Translations under genes and position numbers: made by a program
DNA from: a virus
Virus record (IMG/VR): IMGVR_UViG_3300024239_000011
Span: 144,303 to 208,302 of that record
Direction: 5' to 3' (one strand)
Length of the DNA stretch: 64,000 bases
Notes under the pieces: generated by a model
What the model saw: only the letters and a program-made list of their open reading frames with translations
Told to the model about the DNA's origin: nothing
Databases searched by the model: none
Shown here: in pieces, positions 37,853 to 46,125 of the stretch
Layout of the letters: every line of letters begins with the position of its first letter
Position numbering within the stretch: position 1 is the stretch's first letter

Positions 37853-38284
37853 TCATTGACTATCGGATGGGGTGCGGTCTGGCGTCAATTTCTTTGGTTT
37901 GGTACGATCTATTACGTCCCGGCAGAAATCACAGAGCCGTGCAAATACTGCATAAGATCGAGCTTGTGCTTTTGACCGGAAGAACCGCCATAGATGCCCG
38001 CGTTGGTCTTCAAAATCGAACCGGGCATCTATGTTATATGACACGTAGCATTTCTTCGTATGGTCCCAAAGGAACCCGTATACGACATTTGTGTGAGTAT
38101 CAACGTCGTAGAGGACTTTGACAACTTCGAAGCGGGAAATGCACAGATTGGCGAAATGCTCATCCTGGGTGTGAACAAGATAAACCGTTTTCCTGGCGGG
38201 AGCCTTGGTACTGGACAATTCATCCAGCGTAGTGATTTGACCGGGAAATACTTGATCCAGTTGGGGTAGAGTGACGGTGAGCAT
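37853..38284 (-). CDS. hypothetical protein (143 aa)
   Basis: Beta-rich centre (KVLYDVDTHTNVVYGFLWDHTKKCYVSYNIDARFDFED) and basic C-terminus with two Cys. GGTAAATA box just upstream. No family recognised. Confidence 0.7.
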   Translation of the reverse strand: MLTVTLPQLDQVFPGQITTLDELSSTKAPARKTVYLVHTQDEHFANLCISRFEVVKVLYDVDTHTNVVYGFLWDHTKKCYVSYNIDARFDFEDQRGHLWRFFRSKAQARSYAVFARLCDFCRDVIDRTKPKKLTPDRTPSDSQ

Positions 38285-38289
38285 AAAAG

Positions 38290-38297
38290 TATTTACC
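38290..38297 (-). promoter_or_regulatory. T4-type late promoter box
   Basis: GGTAAATA on the minus strand, 5 bp before the ATG at 38284. Confidence 0.45.
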
Positions 38298-38334
38298 CAA
38301 GTATTTTGGACACACCGTAACGGGGTCAGTTTAA

Positions 38335-38342
38335 AATAAATA
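38335..38342 (+). promoter_or_regulatory. T4-type late promoter box
   Basis: AATAAATA, 5 bp before the ATG at 38348. Confidence 0.45.
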
Positions 38343-38347
38343 GAAAC

Positions 38348-38830
38348 ATGAGATTGTTTGAAATTACTCAGCCTTCCAGCGTTGATTTAACATCCGCGAT
38401 TAATCGGGTGATCGATGAGTGGTTGGAGCATAGACGCTGCAATGCTCCAAGTGATATTAATACAGGGAAAGCATCTGGATGCTGTGATGATTTTGTTTCC
38501 GATGTTTATGAGCAATTCGGCGGCGTGCGCGAAGCAGAGAGCCGTGGGATTTCTGATGTTTCAATAGCCAGTTTCATGAATGAGGATGGAAGATTTGACC
38601 TACCATTGCTTCGCTCGCATTGGAAAGCAGTAAAACCGACTCAAGGTCTAAACTGGAAGCATATGAATAGACTCGCCTACGAGGCAAACTTTGATGACGC
38701 CACGCATGTTTGGCTCACCTATGGTGGTAGGCATTATGATGCCGAATGCCCAACTGGTGTTGTCAATTTCTTTGACTTACCATTTTTTGTGCGGGTTATT
38801 TCTGCCTGGAAACAACACAAGGGGCTATAA
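38348..38830 (+). CDS. hypothetical protein with MRLFEI N-terminus
   Basis: 160 residues. N-terminus MRLFEITQPS is shared in pattern with 38836, 39373 and 52380. The body has ASGCCDDFVSDVY (Cys), THVWLTYGGRHYDAECPTGV (His, Asp), which together could form a papain-like Cys-His-Asp site, and FDLPFFVRVIS. Function unknown; possibly a capsid-internal or injected protein. Confidence 0.7.
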   Translation: MRLFEITQPSSVDLTSAINRVIDEWLEHRRCNAPSDINTGKASGCCDDFVSDVYEQFGGVREAESRGISDVSIASFMNEDGRFDLPLLRSHWKAVKPTQGLNWKHMNRLAYEANFDDATHVWLTYGGRHYDAECPTGVVNFFDLPFFVRVISAWKQHKGL

Positions 38831-38835
38831 GCACT

Positions 38836-39381
38836 ATGCGTCTCCATGAAATTGCCCCGGTAAACTCCATCCCAAATCTCATCTATCGCTGGATAGACGA
38901 ACGCGGGTGTTTGTCATACCTTCGTTCTAACGCAATGATTGGGCGGGTTCGTCATTTCATCCCCCGTCAATTAAGCGGAGAATTCCATTCGAATTTCAAA
39001 ACCGGCTTGAGCTTCGCATTGGATGATCGTAGTTGGCTGAACGTCGGCACCCCGATCTGCTTCGTAGTCCGCCGTAATGCGCTTGGTGTTCCGGTCGTTA
39101 ATATCAATGGGCAAGCGATCTATGACTTATCCGGGGCGGAAGAAACACGTCGCACCTATTCTATGGATCAGGCAACGTATCAACAATACTTGAAAAATGC
39201 CATTGAGGACAGCAAGACCGACCCTACCGAGGCGTTCGTCATCGGCAACATCCGGGATTTGGCGACCAAGTTGGAGCGTATCCACGTAAGACCAGACGGG
39301 GACAACGTTTCACCCAAAGGAACGAACGCTCTCAGAGCATATTGCCAACAATACAACATCCCATTGATCGGGCTAGATTGA
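38836..39381 (+). CDS. hypothetical protein, ADP-ribosyltransferase-like pattern
   Basis: 181 residues, MRLHEIAPVN at the N-terminus. Pattern YRWIDERGCLSYLRSNAMIGRV, TGLSFALDDRSW, ICFVVRRNALGVPVVNINGQAIYDL and TEAFVIGNIRDLATKLERIHV follows the strand-helix order of small phage proteins that resemble ADP-ribosyltransferases (hot start, S-x-x, E-A-F). No decisive catalytic E-x-E is seen. Six bases after the previous gene. Confidence 0.6.
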   Translation: MRLHEIAPVNSIPNLIYRWIDERGCLSYLRSNAMIGRVRHFIPRQLSGEFHSNFKTGLSFALDDRSWLNVGTPICFVVRRNALGVPVVNINGQAIYDLSGAEETRRTYSMDQATYQQYLKNAIEDSKTDPTEAFVIGNIRDLATKLERIHVRPDGDNVSPKGTNALRAYCQQYNIPLIGLD

Positions 39382-40578
39382 CTGCTGGTATTTCCCTTCT
39401 GCTATTTCCAGCAAGCGATCATGGAACTCGCCGTAGCGGTCAAAAGCACGACGGTATCGTACTTCTGCTTTTGCCATAACTTCATAGGGCACATATTTCA
39501 TGACCGGTTTAACCACCATTCGATCAGGACCATATTTAAGAATCTTCACGTCATCGGGTAGGTAGACTTTCTGATCGTTCTCAATCACCAAAGAAATTCC
39601 CTGTTTCTCGCAATATGAGAGCGCGAGCATCATCAGGAACTTCTTCAGTTTCTCGGTTTCCGCGCCGTATATCTTGATGTGCCCCCAGTCATCACGTGAG
39701 AACGGACCAACGTAGACGTATCCTTTGACCATGCGTTCGGTCCAATACATGTCGTCCTCTTGAACCAAATCCGCAAGTTTCCGGTCGTATAACACGAAAG
39801 CGCCGTCCTGGGCGTATAGCAGCCAGTTTTCAGGATTTGCACTAGACAGGTCACCGGATGATTTCTTCGGGCGTGTAACCCCTTTCGGAAAGGCGCTATG
39901 GACGATTTCTTGGACACGCGCCTTGGTGACAACTCCTTGGCGGATCAATTGCGAGTACATCCCAGTCTTCAGATAATCACGGACAAATTCCTGATGGACC
40001 AAATCAAAATTCCGGGCACCACTAGGACTGAAACCCCCTGAATGAAGGTCCGGTTTCTGTTCTCGCATCAATTTGGTAAGGATGGTTCCAAACCCCATAC
40101 CACGATATTCCGGTGCGACAACAACCAGATGACAGCCCCATTCGTCATCCGTAGTCCACCCAACCATCTGTTTGGTTTCAGTATCAAAAATGGCGAAGCG
40201 GTAATCCCACCGGTTGAACCCAAGTTTTTCTACCTCTTCCCGAGTGTAGTATTGCGCCTCATTATTGATACGAACGATTTCCCCATTAGGGTCGCGCTTG
40301 ACGTATTGGGCGGTTTCCCAACAATCGATTACTTGCGAGCAAATCTCAAAGGTCAATCCCTTGATCTTAATCCGCCGCATTAGCTTGTAATCTTCACGAC
40401 GCCCATAGCTACCATTGTTCAGTGATTGTAAACCAATGCTCTGGTACGCGGACTCTGAATGGTGTTTGTTGTTGGGGTTGACCAATTCATAGAACTCGCG
40501 GTAGGTCAACAGCGCCGGGTCCACGACTTTGTGGATGTACGGAGTGGTAGCTTCAGAAAGAACTTCAAGGATGCGCAT
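39373..40578 (-). CDS. GNAT-domain protein with MRILEV N-terminus
   Basis: 401 residues from the ATG at 40578; the longer frame to 40674 has no support and would pass through the late box. Residues about 100-200 form a GNAT domain (RFAIFDTETKQMVGWTTDDEWG, HLVVVAPEYRGMGFGTILTKLM). A second domain at 240-380 has paired strands (NWLLYAQDGAFVLYDRKLADLV, VYVGPFSRDDWGHIKIYG). N-terminus MRILEVLSEATT fits the shared MRxxEx pattern. Confidence 0.75.
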   Translation of the reverse strand: MRILEVLSEATTPYIHKVVDPALLTYREFYELVNPNNKHHSESAYQSIGLQSLNNGSYGRREDYKLMRRIKIKGLTFEICSQVIDCWETAQYVKRDPNGEIVRINNEAQYYTREEVEKLGFNRWDYRFAIFDTETKQMVGWTTDDEWGCHLVVVAPEYRGMGFGTILTKLMREQKPDLHSGGFSPSGARNFDLVHQEFVRDYLKTGMYSQLIRQGVVTKARVQEIVHSAFPKGVTRPKKSSGDLSSANPENWLLYAQDGAFVLYDRKLADLVQEDDMYWTERMVKGYVYVGPFSRDDWGHIKIYGAETEKLKKFLMMLALSYCEKQGISLVIENDQKVYLPDDVKILKYGPDRMVVKPVMKYVPYEVMAKAEVRYRRAFDRYGEFHDRLLEIAEGKYQQSI

Positions 40579-40582
40579 CTTA

Positions 40583-40590
40583 TATTTATG
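40583..40590 (-). promoter_or_regulatory. T4-type late promoter box
   Basis: CATAAATA on the minus strand, 4 bp before the ATG at 40578; it lies at the stop of the upstream endonuclease gene. Confidence 0.5.
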
Positions 40591-41896
40591 TAATATTGTG
40601 GTTTCTCTTCGCCGCAGCCAATCTATAATTCGCTTTATGTTCCTCGGTACGTACTTTTCCCTTATTAGACTCACTCATCTTACGACGCCGTTCTCTCGCC
40701 TTTTCAACTCCATAAATTTCTTCGTATGTCTTACCACGCATATTTTCACCACGTTTCTGTGCTGCTGCTTTTATTCTCTCACGTGTTTCATCCGAGATAG
40801 CACGATTGTGCATTGCCTCCCTAACCCGTTGTTTGGATTCTTCGGTCCACCCTTTTCGCACACGCTTCCATTTCCCCCATCCACGAATTTCTGCTTGTTT
40901 ATTAAGATAGCGGGTGGAAATACCATACATCGCAGATAACTCTTTCTGGGGTATTTCACCAGCACGGTATAAAGGTTCAACTTCCTCCCAATTTACGACA
41001 ACCACTTCTTTTGGCGGTTTACGAGTATGCGTAGGTGGAGTTTGCCGTCCCGCCTCATAATCAAAATACAATTCCTCAATAGTTTTATGACAATCACTAC
41101 CTTTACTACTATTATCACTAATAGTGAGCATTCGCAGATTAGTCCAATGACCTATAATCTCAGGTGGGATATTGTTTCTAAAACCTTCTAATATACTGTA
41201 GATATGGTCAAGATGCCAGTATGAACCACGCTTATGACGTTCAGGATTAATCTTGTCGAAATAATCAATCCATGATTTTCGAGTGATTTCATATACAGCC
41301 GCATAATACAAATCACGTTCTTCCGTTTTTGGTTCCGCATTTCCGTTGGCAATCCGCGTTTCAAGAGACTTTTTTATAATGTCAGGGTGTTTCCATGGGT
41401 GATCGACACCGTACTTGTCCAGCCACGTTTGACGAAGTTTCTCCCTCCTATCGTCGTCCCATTGACATCCTGTGCGTTTGTGATTGCCATTTATTCTGCC
41501 TTCATTATATATCGTAAGATAATGCGCATACCCATCTTCATTATCTTTCGAATGCCAATGAGTATGACCGGTACGTTGACAATACGTTTCCATACGTTGC
41601 TTAACAAATTGTGGATCAGACGATTTTGCCGACCGTGAAAAATAAGTCAAATATCGGTTCTCAAACCATTTGACAAACTCGCCGGTCACTGGACAAACAG
41701 GACGGTCATAAACCTCATTGATGATGTGCCACACCCGCTGTTTTGGTTTGGCATCATCAGGAAGAAATGCTGTTATCTGACAAATTTCTTCCCATAAATC
41801 AGGATCGCGTTTGGATAAATACCGAATAGCAGACCGATTGTTATAGCCATTTTCGTATTGCGCAAGATATGCGGACAATTTTGCAAGAACATCCAT
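40586..41896 (-). CDS. HNH homing endonuclease with NUMOD repeats
   Basis: 436 residues. Central HNH core: GSYWHLDHIYSILEGFRNNIPPEIIGHWTNLRMLTISDNSSKG (about 228-272) with the two His, Asn and Lys in family positions. An HTH (QKELSAMYGISTRYLNKQAEIRGW) and C-terminal NUMOD3-like repeats (KKGWTEESKQRVREAM, AISDETRERIKAAAQKRGE, GKVRTEEHKANYRLA) should bind DNA. Free-standing between the gp13-like neck gene and a late gene. Confidence 0.88.
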   Translation of the reverse strand: MDVLAKLSAYLAQYENGYNNRSAIRYLSKRDPDLWEEICQITAFLPDDAKPKQRVWHIINEVYDRPVCPVTGEFVKWFENRYLTYFSRSAKSSDPQFVKQRMETYCQRTGHTHWHSKDNEDGYAHYLTIYNEGRINGNHKRTGCQWDDDRREKLRQTWLDKYGVDHPWKHPDIIKKSLETRIANGNAEPKTEERDLYYAAVYEITRKSWIDYFDKINPERHKRGSYWHLDHIYSILEGFRNNIPPEIIGHWTNLRMLTISDNSSKGSDCHKTIEELYFDYEAGRQTPPTHTRKPPKEVVVVNWEEVEPLYRAGEIPQKELSAMYGISTRYLNKQAEIRGWGKWKRVRKGWTEESKQRVREAMHNRAISDETRERIKAAAQKRGENMRGKTYEEIYGVEKARERRRKMSESNKGKVRTEEHKANYRLAAAKRNHNIT

Positions 41897-41921
41897 ACTT
41901 CATCTCCGTCTGTTGATGAAG

Positions 41922-41929
41922 TATTTATC
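41922..41929 (-). promoter_or_regulatory. T4-type late promoter box
   Basis: GATAAATA on the minus strand, 25 bp before the HNH ATG. Confidence 0.5.
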
Positions 41930-41972
41930 CAATTATAAAAGTCATATCAATTTTTAATATGTTTTCTTCAAA

Positions 41973-42758
41973 TTACCCGATAAGCAGCCCATATCCTTCT
42001 GAACCATCAATGTAGTTCTTCAGTTCCTCTTCCAATTTTTCAAGCTCAGCCATTGCTTCCGATTTGAGGGCATCACCGGGAAGTGATGTTCCGCCTTGCG
42101 GACCAACAATCGTCTGGAACTTTGCATAGGCGGTACCAAGCATCAATTTGGCTTGGGCGAGGGCAAAACTGCGAATCCAAGGACGCGCATAGTCATCATT
42201 GAAAATTTCGACCTCGGGACGGAATGTATAAATCCACAGAACCGCAGTTTCAGGCGTATGGATTTGGCGATGGACCGTCAATTGTCGGGTGGTTGGGTTC
42301 CAGTGATAATTTAAATCACGCCCAAATAACCGCCCCGCAACTTCTTGAAACTGATGAAACAGATCAAAAGTAAGAAGTCCTCCTTGCCGCCCCGCATCCC
42401 GTAGATAAAGGTTGGTATAAGACATTGCAAATGGATCGATCTGGGAGCCACCAGTCTGTCCGCCGATACCACGTCGAAGAATCTGGCGAACTTCTTTGAC
42501 CTCGCGAGGCAGTATATATACCTGTTGATCAGGCTGAAGCTCAATAAAGCTGAATTTCTCTTCAACGGAATTACTAGCACGCTGACGGTACCGATCAAGA
42601 GCAAGATCGATAGCAAGGTCGTAATGTTCGGGGTCGAGTTCAATATCGACCATACCGCCACCCAGCATCATACCGAGTTCGGTTATCAATTTTTCACGGT
42701 TATAGATATAACCATGAAGCTCTTGGTCATGATTACCGGGCGTGGTCGTGGTCGTCAT
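41973..42758 (-). CDS. neck protein (gp13-like)
   Basis: 261 residues (T4 gp13: 309). Residues about 40-110 (ELDPEHYDLAIDLALDRYRQRASN, FIELQPDQQVYILPREVKEVRQILRRG) and 185-245 (YARPWIRSFALAQAKLMLGTAYAKFQTIVGPQGGTSLPGDALKSEAMAELEKLEEEL) match the neck/head-completion family of T4-like phages. It should form part of the connector between head and tail. Exact TATAAATA late promoter upstream. Confidence 0.8.
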   Translation of the reverse strand: MTTTTTPGNHDQELHGYIYNREKLITELGMMLGGGMVDIELDPEHYDLAIDLALDRYRQRASNSVEEKFSFIELQPDQQVYILPREVKEVRQILRRGIGGQTGGSQIDPFAMSYTNLYLRDAGRQGGLLTFDLFHQFQEVAGRLFGRDLNYHWNPTTRQLTVHRQIHTPETAVLWIYTFRPEVEIFNDDYARPWIRSFALAQAKLMLGTAYAKFQTIVGPQGGTSLPGDALKSEAMAELEKLEEELKNYIDGSEGYGLLIG

Positions 42759-42784
42759 CGCGTTTCCCTTATATTACCTGAATG

Positions 42785-42792
42785 TATTTATA
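42785..42792 (-). promoter_or_regulatory. T4-type late promoter, exact core
   Basis: TATAAATA on the minus strand, 26 bp before the neck gene ATG. Confidence 0.75.
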
Positions 42793-42821
42793 GGCAGTAG
42801 GGGTTTGCGATGACGATAGTA

Positions 42822-43484
42822 TTACTTCGTCAACCCGTCCAAGTATGTGGAAATTTGCTGTACCAATCGCCCAAACTCATTGCGGCGACGAATCATAGTT
42901 GACCGCATGGTACCTTGTGCAATCATCGTCTTGTACCCATCAGAAGTTTCGTTTGAATACATCGAGAACCGAGTTTCAATGGTAGATAGAACCTCTTTAA
43001 CTTGATCCTTAGTTGCCCCCTCAATGGATAGCAGCTTAACCGGAGCTTCGCGATCCTTGAGTAGTTTATCCCCATTTTCAACCAAGGCTATAATCTTGGT
43101 TGCCATATCTACCGGGGTAAGTTTCTTATCAGATTTCTCAATTACGGGCGAGGATACAACAACCTTGTTGTTTTTGATGGCTTCCTTTCCTTCGGTAATG
43201 ATCTCGTTGACTTTCGTTTCGAGCCATTTTTTAGTATCTTCGGTTAGTGGAAAATCATGCTGCTCAAGATAAGCAACCTTACCGATTGTTGTGTAACGCC
43301 AATCCTCAAGCGCACCAAAAGCGTTCTTGGGTTCGATTTTATGATCGCGGGCATACCGTAGGGCATGTGTTTTCAGGGTTTTTGCATCCAACGTTTCTTG
43401 AAGTACACTCAGGCAACGTAGGTACAGTTGACGGTAATTCGGGCTTTTCACCGTTACCCCAGAAAAATCAGGCAATCCCTTCAT
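42822..43484 (-). CDS. hypothetical protein (220 aa)
   Basis: Start at the ATG at 43484 (AGGGAC three bases upstream); a GTG at 43532 would add 16 residues. Helical (YLRCLSVLQETLDAKTLKTHALRYARDH ... STIETRFSMYSNETSDGYKTMIAQGTMRSTMIRRRNEF). Sits among structural genes; no family recognised. Confidence 0.7.
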   Translation of the reverse strand: MKGLPDFSGVTVKSPNYRQLYLRCLSVLQETLDAKTLKTHALRYARDHKIEPKNAFGALEDWRYTTIGKVAYLEQHDFPLTEDTKKWLETKVNEIITEGKEAIKNNKVVVSSPVIEKSDKKLTPVDMATKIIALVENGDKLLKDREAPVKLLSIEGATKDQVKEVLSTIETRFSMYSNETSDGYKTMIAQGTMRSTMIRRRNEFGRLVQQISTYLDGLTK

Positions 43485-43557
43485 ATCGTCCCTCGTTTGG
43501 TATTGAAAATTGAAGGGTAGCGAAACACTCACCCCTATGTCAATTTTCCCAACAAGG

Positions 43558-43565
43558 GCTAAATA
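43558..43565 (+). promoter_or_regulatory. T4-type late promoter box
   Basis: GCTAAATA, 20 bp before the ATG at 43586. Confidence 0.45.
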
Positions 43566-43585
43566 CTTCTAAATGGGGGTGCCAT

Positions 43586-44050
43586 ATGGAGGAAATAAAG
43601 GGAATACTGGAAAATCCACTTACTGTCGGATATTTTTCCGCCATTTTGAGTTTAATTATTGGGTTGATTGTCAAAGATATCGCAATCAATTTTGTTTCCG
43701 GGCTTATGTTTTTCCTCGATAAAAATTTCACCGAAGGTGATACCGTTTACATTGACGGTCATAAGGCTGTTATTAGTAAAATTGGTATCAAAATGACGGT
43801 ATTTACAATGAATAATGGTCGCGGGTTGACGTGGCGTTTTGTTCCCAATTCAAAAATCCGTGATCTTGAATTGGAAAAGGTCGTTATTCCCAAAGAAACA
43901 CAACTTATCCCAGAAATGCAGCGTAAAATAACAGATATGGAAGATTTCCTTGAACGGGCGCATGCAGAATTCCGAAAGGAAGTCGCAGAGCGTGAACGCA
44001 AAATAGAAGAAAAAGCCAGGGAAGCTCTTGAAAAAGGAGGGTCAGTTTAA
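43586..44050 (+). CDS. mini-MscS-like membrane protein with coiled-coil tail
   Basis: 154 residues. One hydrophobic helix (VGYFSAILSLIIGLIVKDIAINFVSGLMFFLD, about 14-45) continues into the beta domain of the MscS mechanosensitive channel family (FTEGDTVYIDGHKAVISKIGIKMTVFTMNNGRG ... FVPNSKIRDLELEKV). In MscS the same order is pore helix TM3 then the beta domain; the first TM helices are lacking here. A coiled coil follows (MQRKITDMEDFLERAHAEFRKEV). The stop overlaps the ATG of the neck gene (TAATG), so it is co-translated with it. Confidence 0.75.
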   Translation: MEEIKGILENPLTVGYFSAILSLIIGLIVKDIAINFVSGLMFFLDKNFTEGDTVYIDGHKAVISKIGIKMTVFTMNNGRGLTWRFVPNSKIRDLELEKVVIPKETQLIPEMQRKITDMEDFLERAHAEFRKEVAERERKIEEKAREALEKGGSV

Positions 44051-45138
44051 TGTCTAGACTGTCACTATGGCGCAAACAAAAAGGTAACGATTATAATTTT
44101 ATTGATCGTACATCCGCAGAACAATTCACCGTAGGCGGGGTAAGTGTCTATATCCACAAATATATAGGACCGTATACCGAGGAAGGTATAAACGAAGAAG
44201 AAGCGTTCTTAGCACCAAAAAATATAAATCAAGCCAAAGCCCCAGAGACATGGATACAGGATTTGCTTTTCATGGAGAACCGTGACCGCAAATACGACCC
44301 ACACATCTATGAACTTCGTGGACATTTCACGGTACAAGACAACGATTTCGATCTTTCACAATTTGGTCTAATGCTATCGAACGACAATATCTACATCACG
44401 TTCCATCTAAACACAATGATCGATCAGATCGGACGAAAATTAATGTCAGGTGATGTGGTTGAACTACCAAATATGCGCGAAGATGCTATGTTAGATGATA
44501 CCGCAGATGCCATCAACAAATTCTATGTAATTGACGATGCAAACTATGCCGCCGAAGGATATAGCCCATTATGGTATCGCCATTTATGGCGTTGTACATG
44601 TAAACCTCTTAAGGATAGCCCCGAATTTCGCGACATCCTTGGTACCGGTGAGAAGAAAGACGATCTCAAGAACCTGTTATCCACTTATGCGAAAGACATT
44701 GCATTAAGCGATTTGTTGATAGAAGCTGCTGAAGCAGAATCACCAATGCGGAATTTTGAAACTGCCCATTTCTATGTCATCCCAGGTGATGACAGTATTG
44801 GACGTATTCAGCAACCATCAATATGGTCGGGAGATGGCAAGCCGCCAAATGGCGCCGAACCAGTTGGGAGCGGTAAAATGTTTCCGTCCAATGCCCATAT
44901 GGGTGATTATTTCCTGCGTACTGATTACGAACCGCACGTTCTGTACAAAAAGGAAAAGAATGGTTGGTCACCGATTGAGGTGGACTATCGCCGCACGTGG
45001 TATGCAGCCCACCGCATACTTGAATCATTTGTTGGCTCTACCGATAGCCCTGACCAAACATGGGTTGATGACAAAGGCAAAACTGTTACAGAACGACAGA
45101 ATCTCAAAAAAGCGATCAAACCACGCAGTGACGTATGA
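44050..45138 (+). CDS. neck protein (gp14-like)
   Basis: 362 residues (T4 gp14: 256). Family blocks: TWIQDLLFMENRDRKYDPHIYELRGHFTVQDNDFDLSQFGLMLSNDNIYITFHLNTMIDQIGRKLMSGDVVELPNMRED and KFYVIDDANYAAEGYSPLWYRHLWRCTCKPLKDSPEFRDIL, both characteristic of T4-like neck proteins. The extra C-terminal part (about 250-362) has a GDYFLRTDYEPHVLYKKEKNGW unit seen also in tail proteins of such phages. Translationally coupled to the MscS-like gene; its 3' end overlaps the endonuclease gene on the other strand. Confidence 0.82.
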   Translation: MSRLSLWRKQKGNDYNFIDRTSAEQFTVGGVSVYIHKYIGPYTEEGINEEEAFLAPKNINQAKAPETWIQDLLFMENRDRKYDPHIYELRGHFTVQDNDFDLSQFGLMLSNDNIYITFHLNTMIDQIGRKLMSGDVVELPNMREDAMLDDTADAINKFYVIDDANYAAEGYSPLWYRHLWRCTCKPLKDSPEFRDILGTGEKKDDLKNLLSTYAKDIALSDLLIEAAEAESPMRNFETAHFYVIPGDDSIGRIQQPSIWSGDGKPPNGAEPVGSGKMFPSNAHMGDYFLRTDYEPHVLYKKEKNGWSPIEVDYRRTWYAAHRILESFVGSTDSPDQTWVDDKGKTVTERQNLKKAIKPRSDV

Positions 45139-46027
45139 TGTCATCTACCTCGGTATAATTCTTGTCTTTCACATACACCCAGGTGTAACCAGCAGCCTCG
45201 ACTAACTGTCGTTTAATGGCGGTTGTGCCTGGGTTATTTTTCTCCTGAAGTTTCTCTACATACCACGACTTGATCTCCACCACGTACTTTCCAAACAAGA
45301 TAAAGTCAGCGATATAGAACACCCCAGCATCGGTAAACACAGGACCGTTCCCAATGTGATCATGGGTCAAACCGTGAATATCAAAACAGCGGGTGAGGAA
45401 ATCAAGCTCATAACTGGATTGGTACAGCAGATCGGTGTCTCGAAATGGTTTTTGCTTAAAAACATTACGGTCTTTATCACTCAAAGTCTTTATCATACTT
45501 TCAATCATTTTCTGCTTCGATTCTGGATTGAAAATAGGATTAAATTTTGAAGAGTGCATACGGTCAGATCGCCGTTTCTGATCATCCGACCCCTCATACC
45601 GGGTATCGAAATAATCGCGAACCCGTTCGTTAAGATCAGTCGTCGCATGCTGTTTTTTCGCCTTTTCACTTAGGCGCTGACGTTCTGCATCAAACCGATC
45701 AGAATTGCGAAAACGCCACCACCCTTCGCGTTGTTTATCCATAAAATTAGGATCATTTGCGCGCACTTGAAGGAATTCTTGACGTTTCCGTTCTTTATCA
45801 TCTTCTGTCCACATTTTCTTATATGCAGAACGCATTTCGTGAGAGATCAATGGCGCATCGGGAAACCGAGAAAGGTATTCGTCCCGTGTCGTTCCAATCG
45901 ATTTGAAATACTTGTTAGTCAGCCGCTTATACTGATTTCCAGTAAACAAACAGGTAATTACCGCTGGTGTATGATCTGGGTAAGTAATATCCACCGTTTT
46001 TGGGTCGGGACCGCCATAAATAGACAT
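45116..46027 (-). CDS. PD-(D/E)XK-type homing endonuclease
   Basis: 303 residues from the ATG at 46027. N-terminal part has a MucR-like segment (ITCLFTGNQYKRLTNKYFKSIGTTRDEYLSRFP), the middle is basic with NUMOD-like helices (NPIFNPESKQKMIESMIKTL), and the C-terminus carries a nuclease core (YQSSYELDFLTRC, then FYIADFILFGKYVVEIKSWYVEKLQ: Glu, Asp, Glu-x-Lys). Inserted between the gp14- and gp15-like genes on the opposite strand. Confidence 0.8.
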   Translation of the reverse strand: MSIYGGPDPKTVDITYPDHTPAVITCLFTGNQYKRLTNKYFKSIGTTRDEYLSRFPDAPLISHEMRSAYKKMWTEDDKERKRQEFLQVRANDPNFMDKQREGWWRFRNSDRFDAERQRLSEKAKKQHATTDLNERVRDYFDTRYEGSDDQKRRSDRMHSSKFNPIFNPESKQKMIESMIKTLSDKDRNVFKQKPFRDTDLLYQSSYELDFLTRCFDIHGLTHDHIGNGPVFTDAGVFYIADFILFGKYVVEIKSWYVEKLQEKNNPGTTAIKRQLVEAAGYTWVYVKDKNYTEVDDIIRHCVV

Positions 46028-46055
46028 ATAACACCTCACAGATTTCCGCTGTGAG

Positions 46056-46063
46056 TATTTATC
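46056..46063 (-). promoter_or_regulatory. T4-type late promoter box
   Basis: GATAAATA on the minus strand, 28 bp before the ATG at 46027. Confidence 0.5.
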
Positions 46064-46125
46064 TTTTGCTATTACGGGCAAATATGTGGTTTGGGTCCGG
46101 TGACCAAAATATGGAGGAAAATCAA

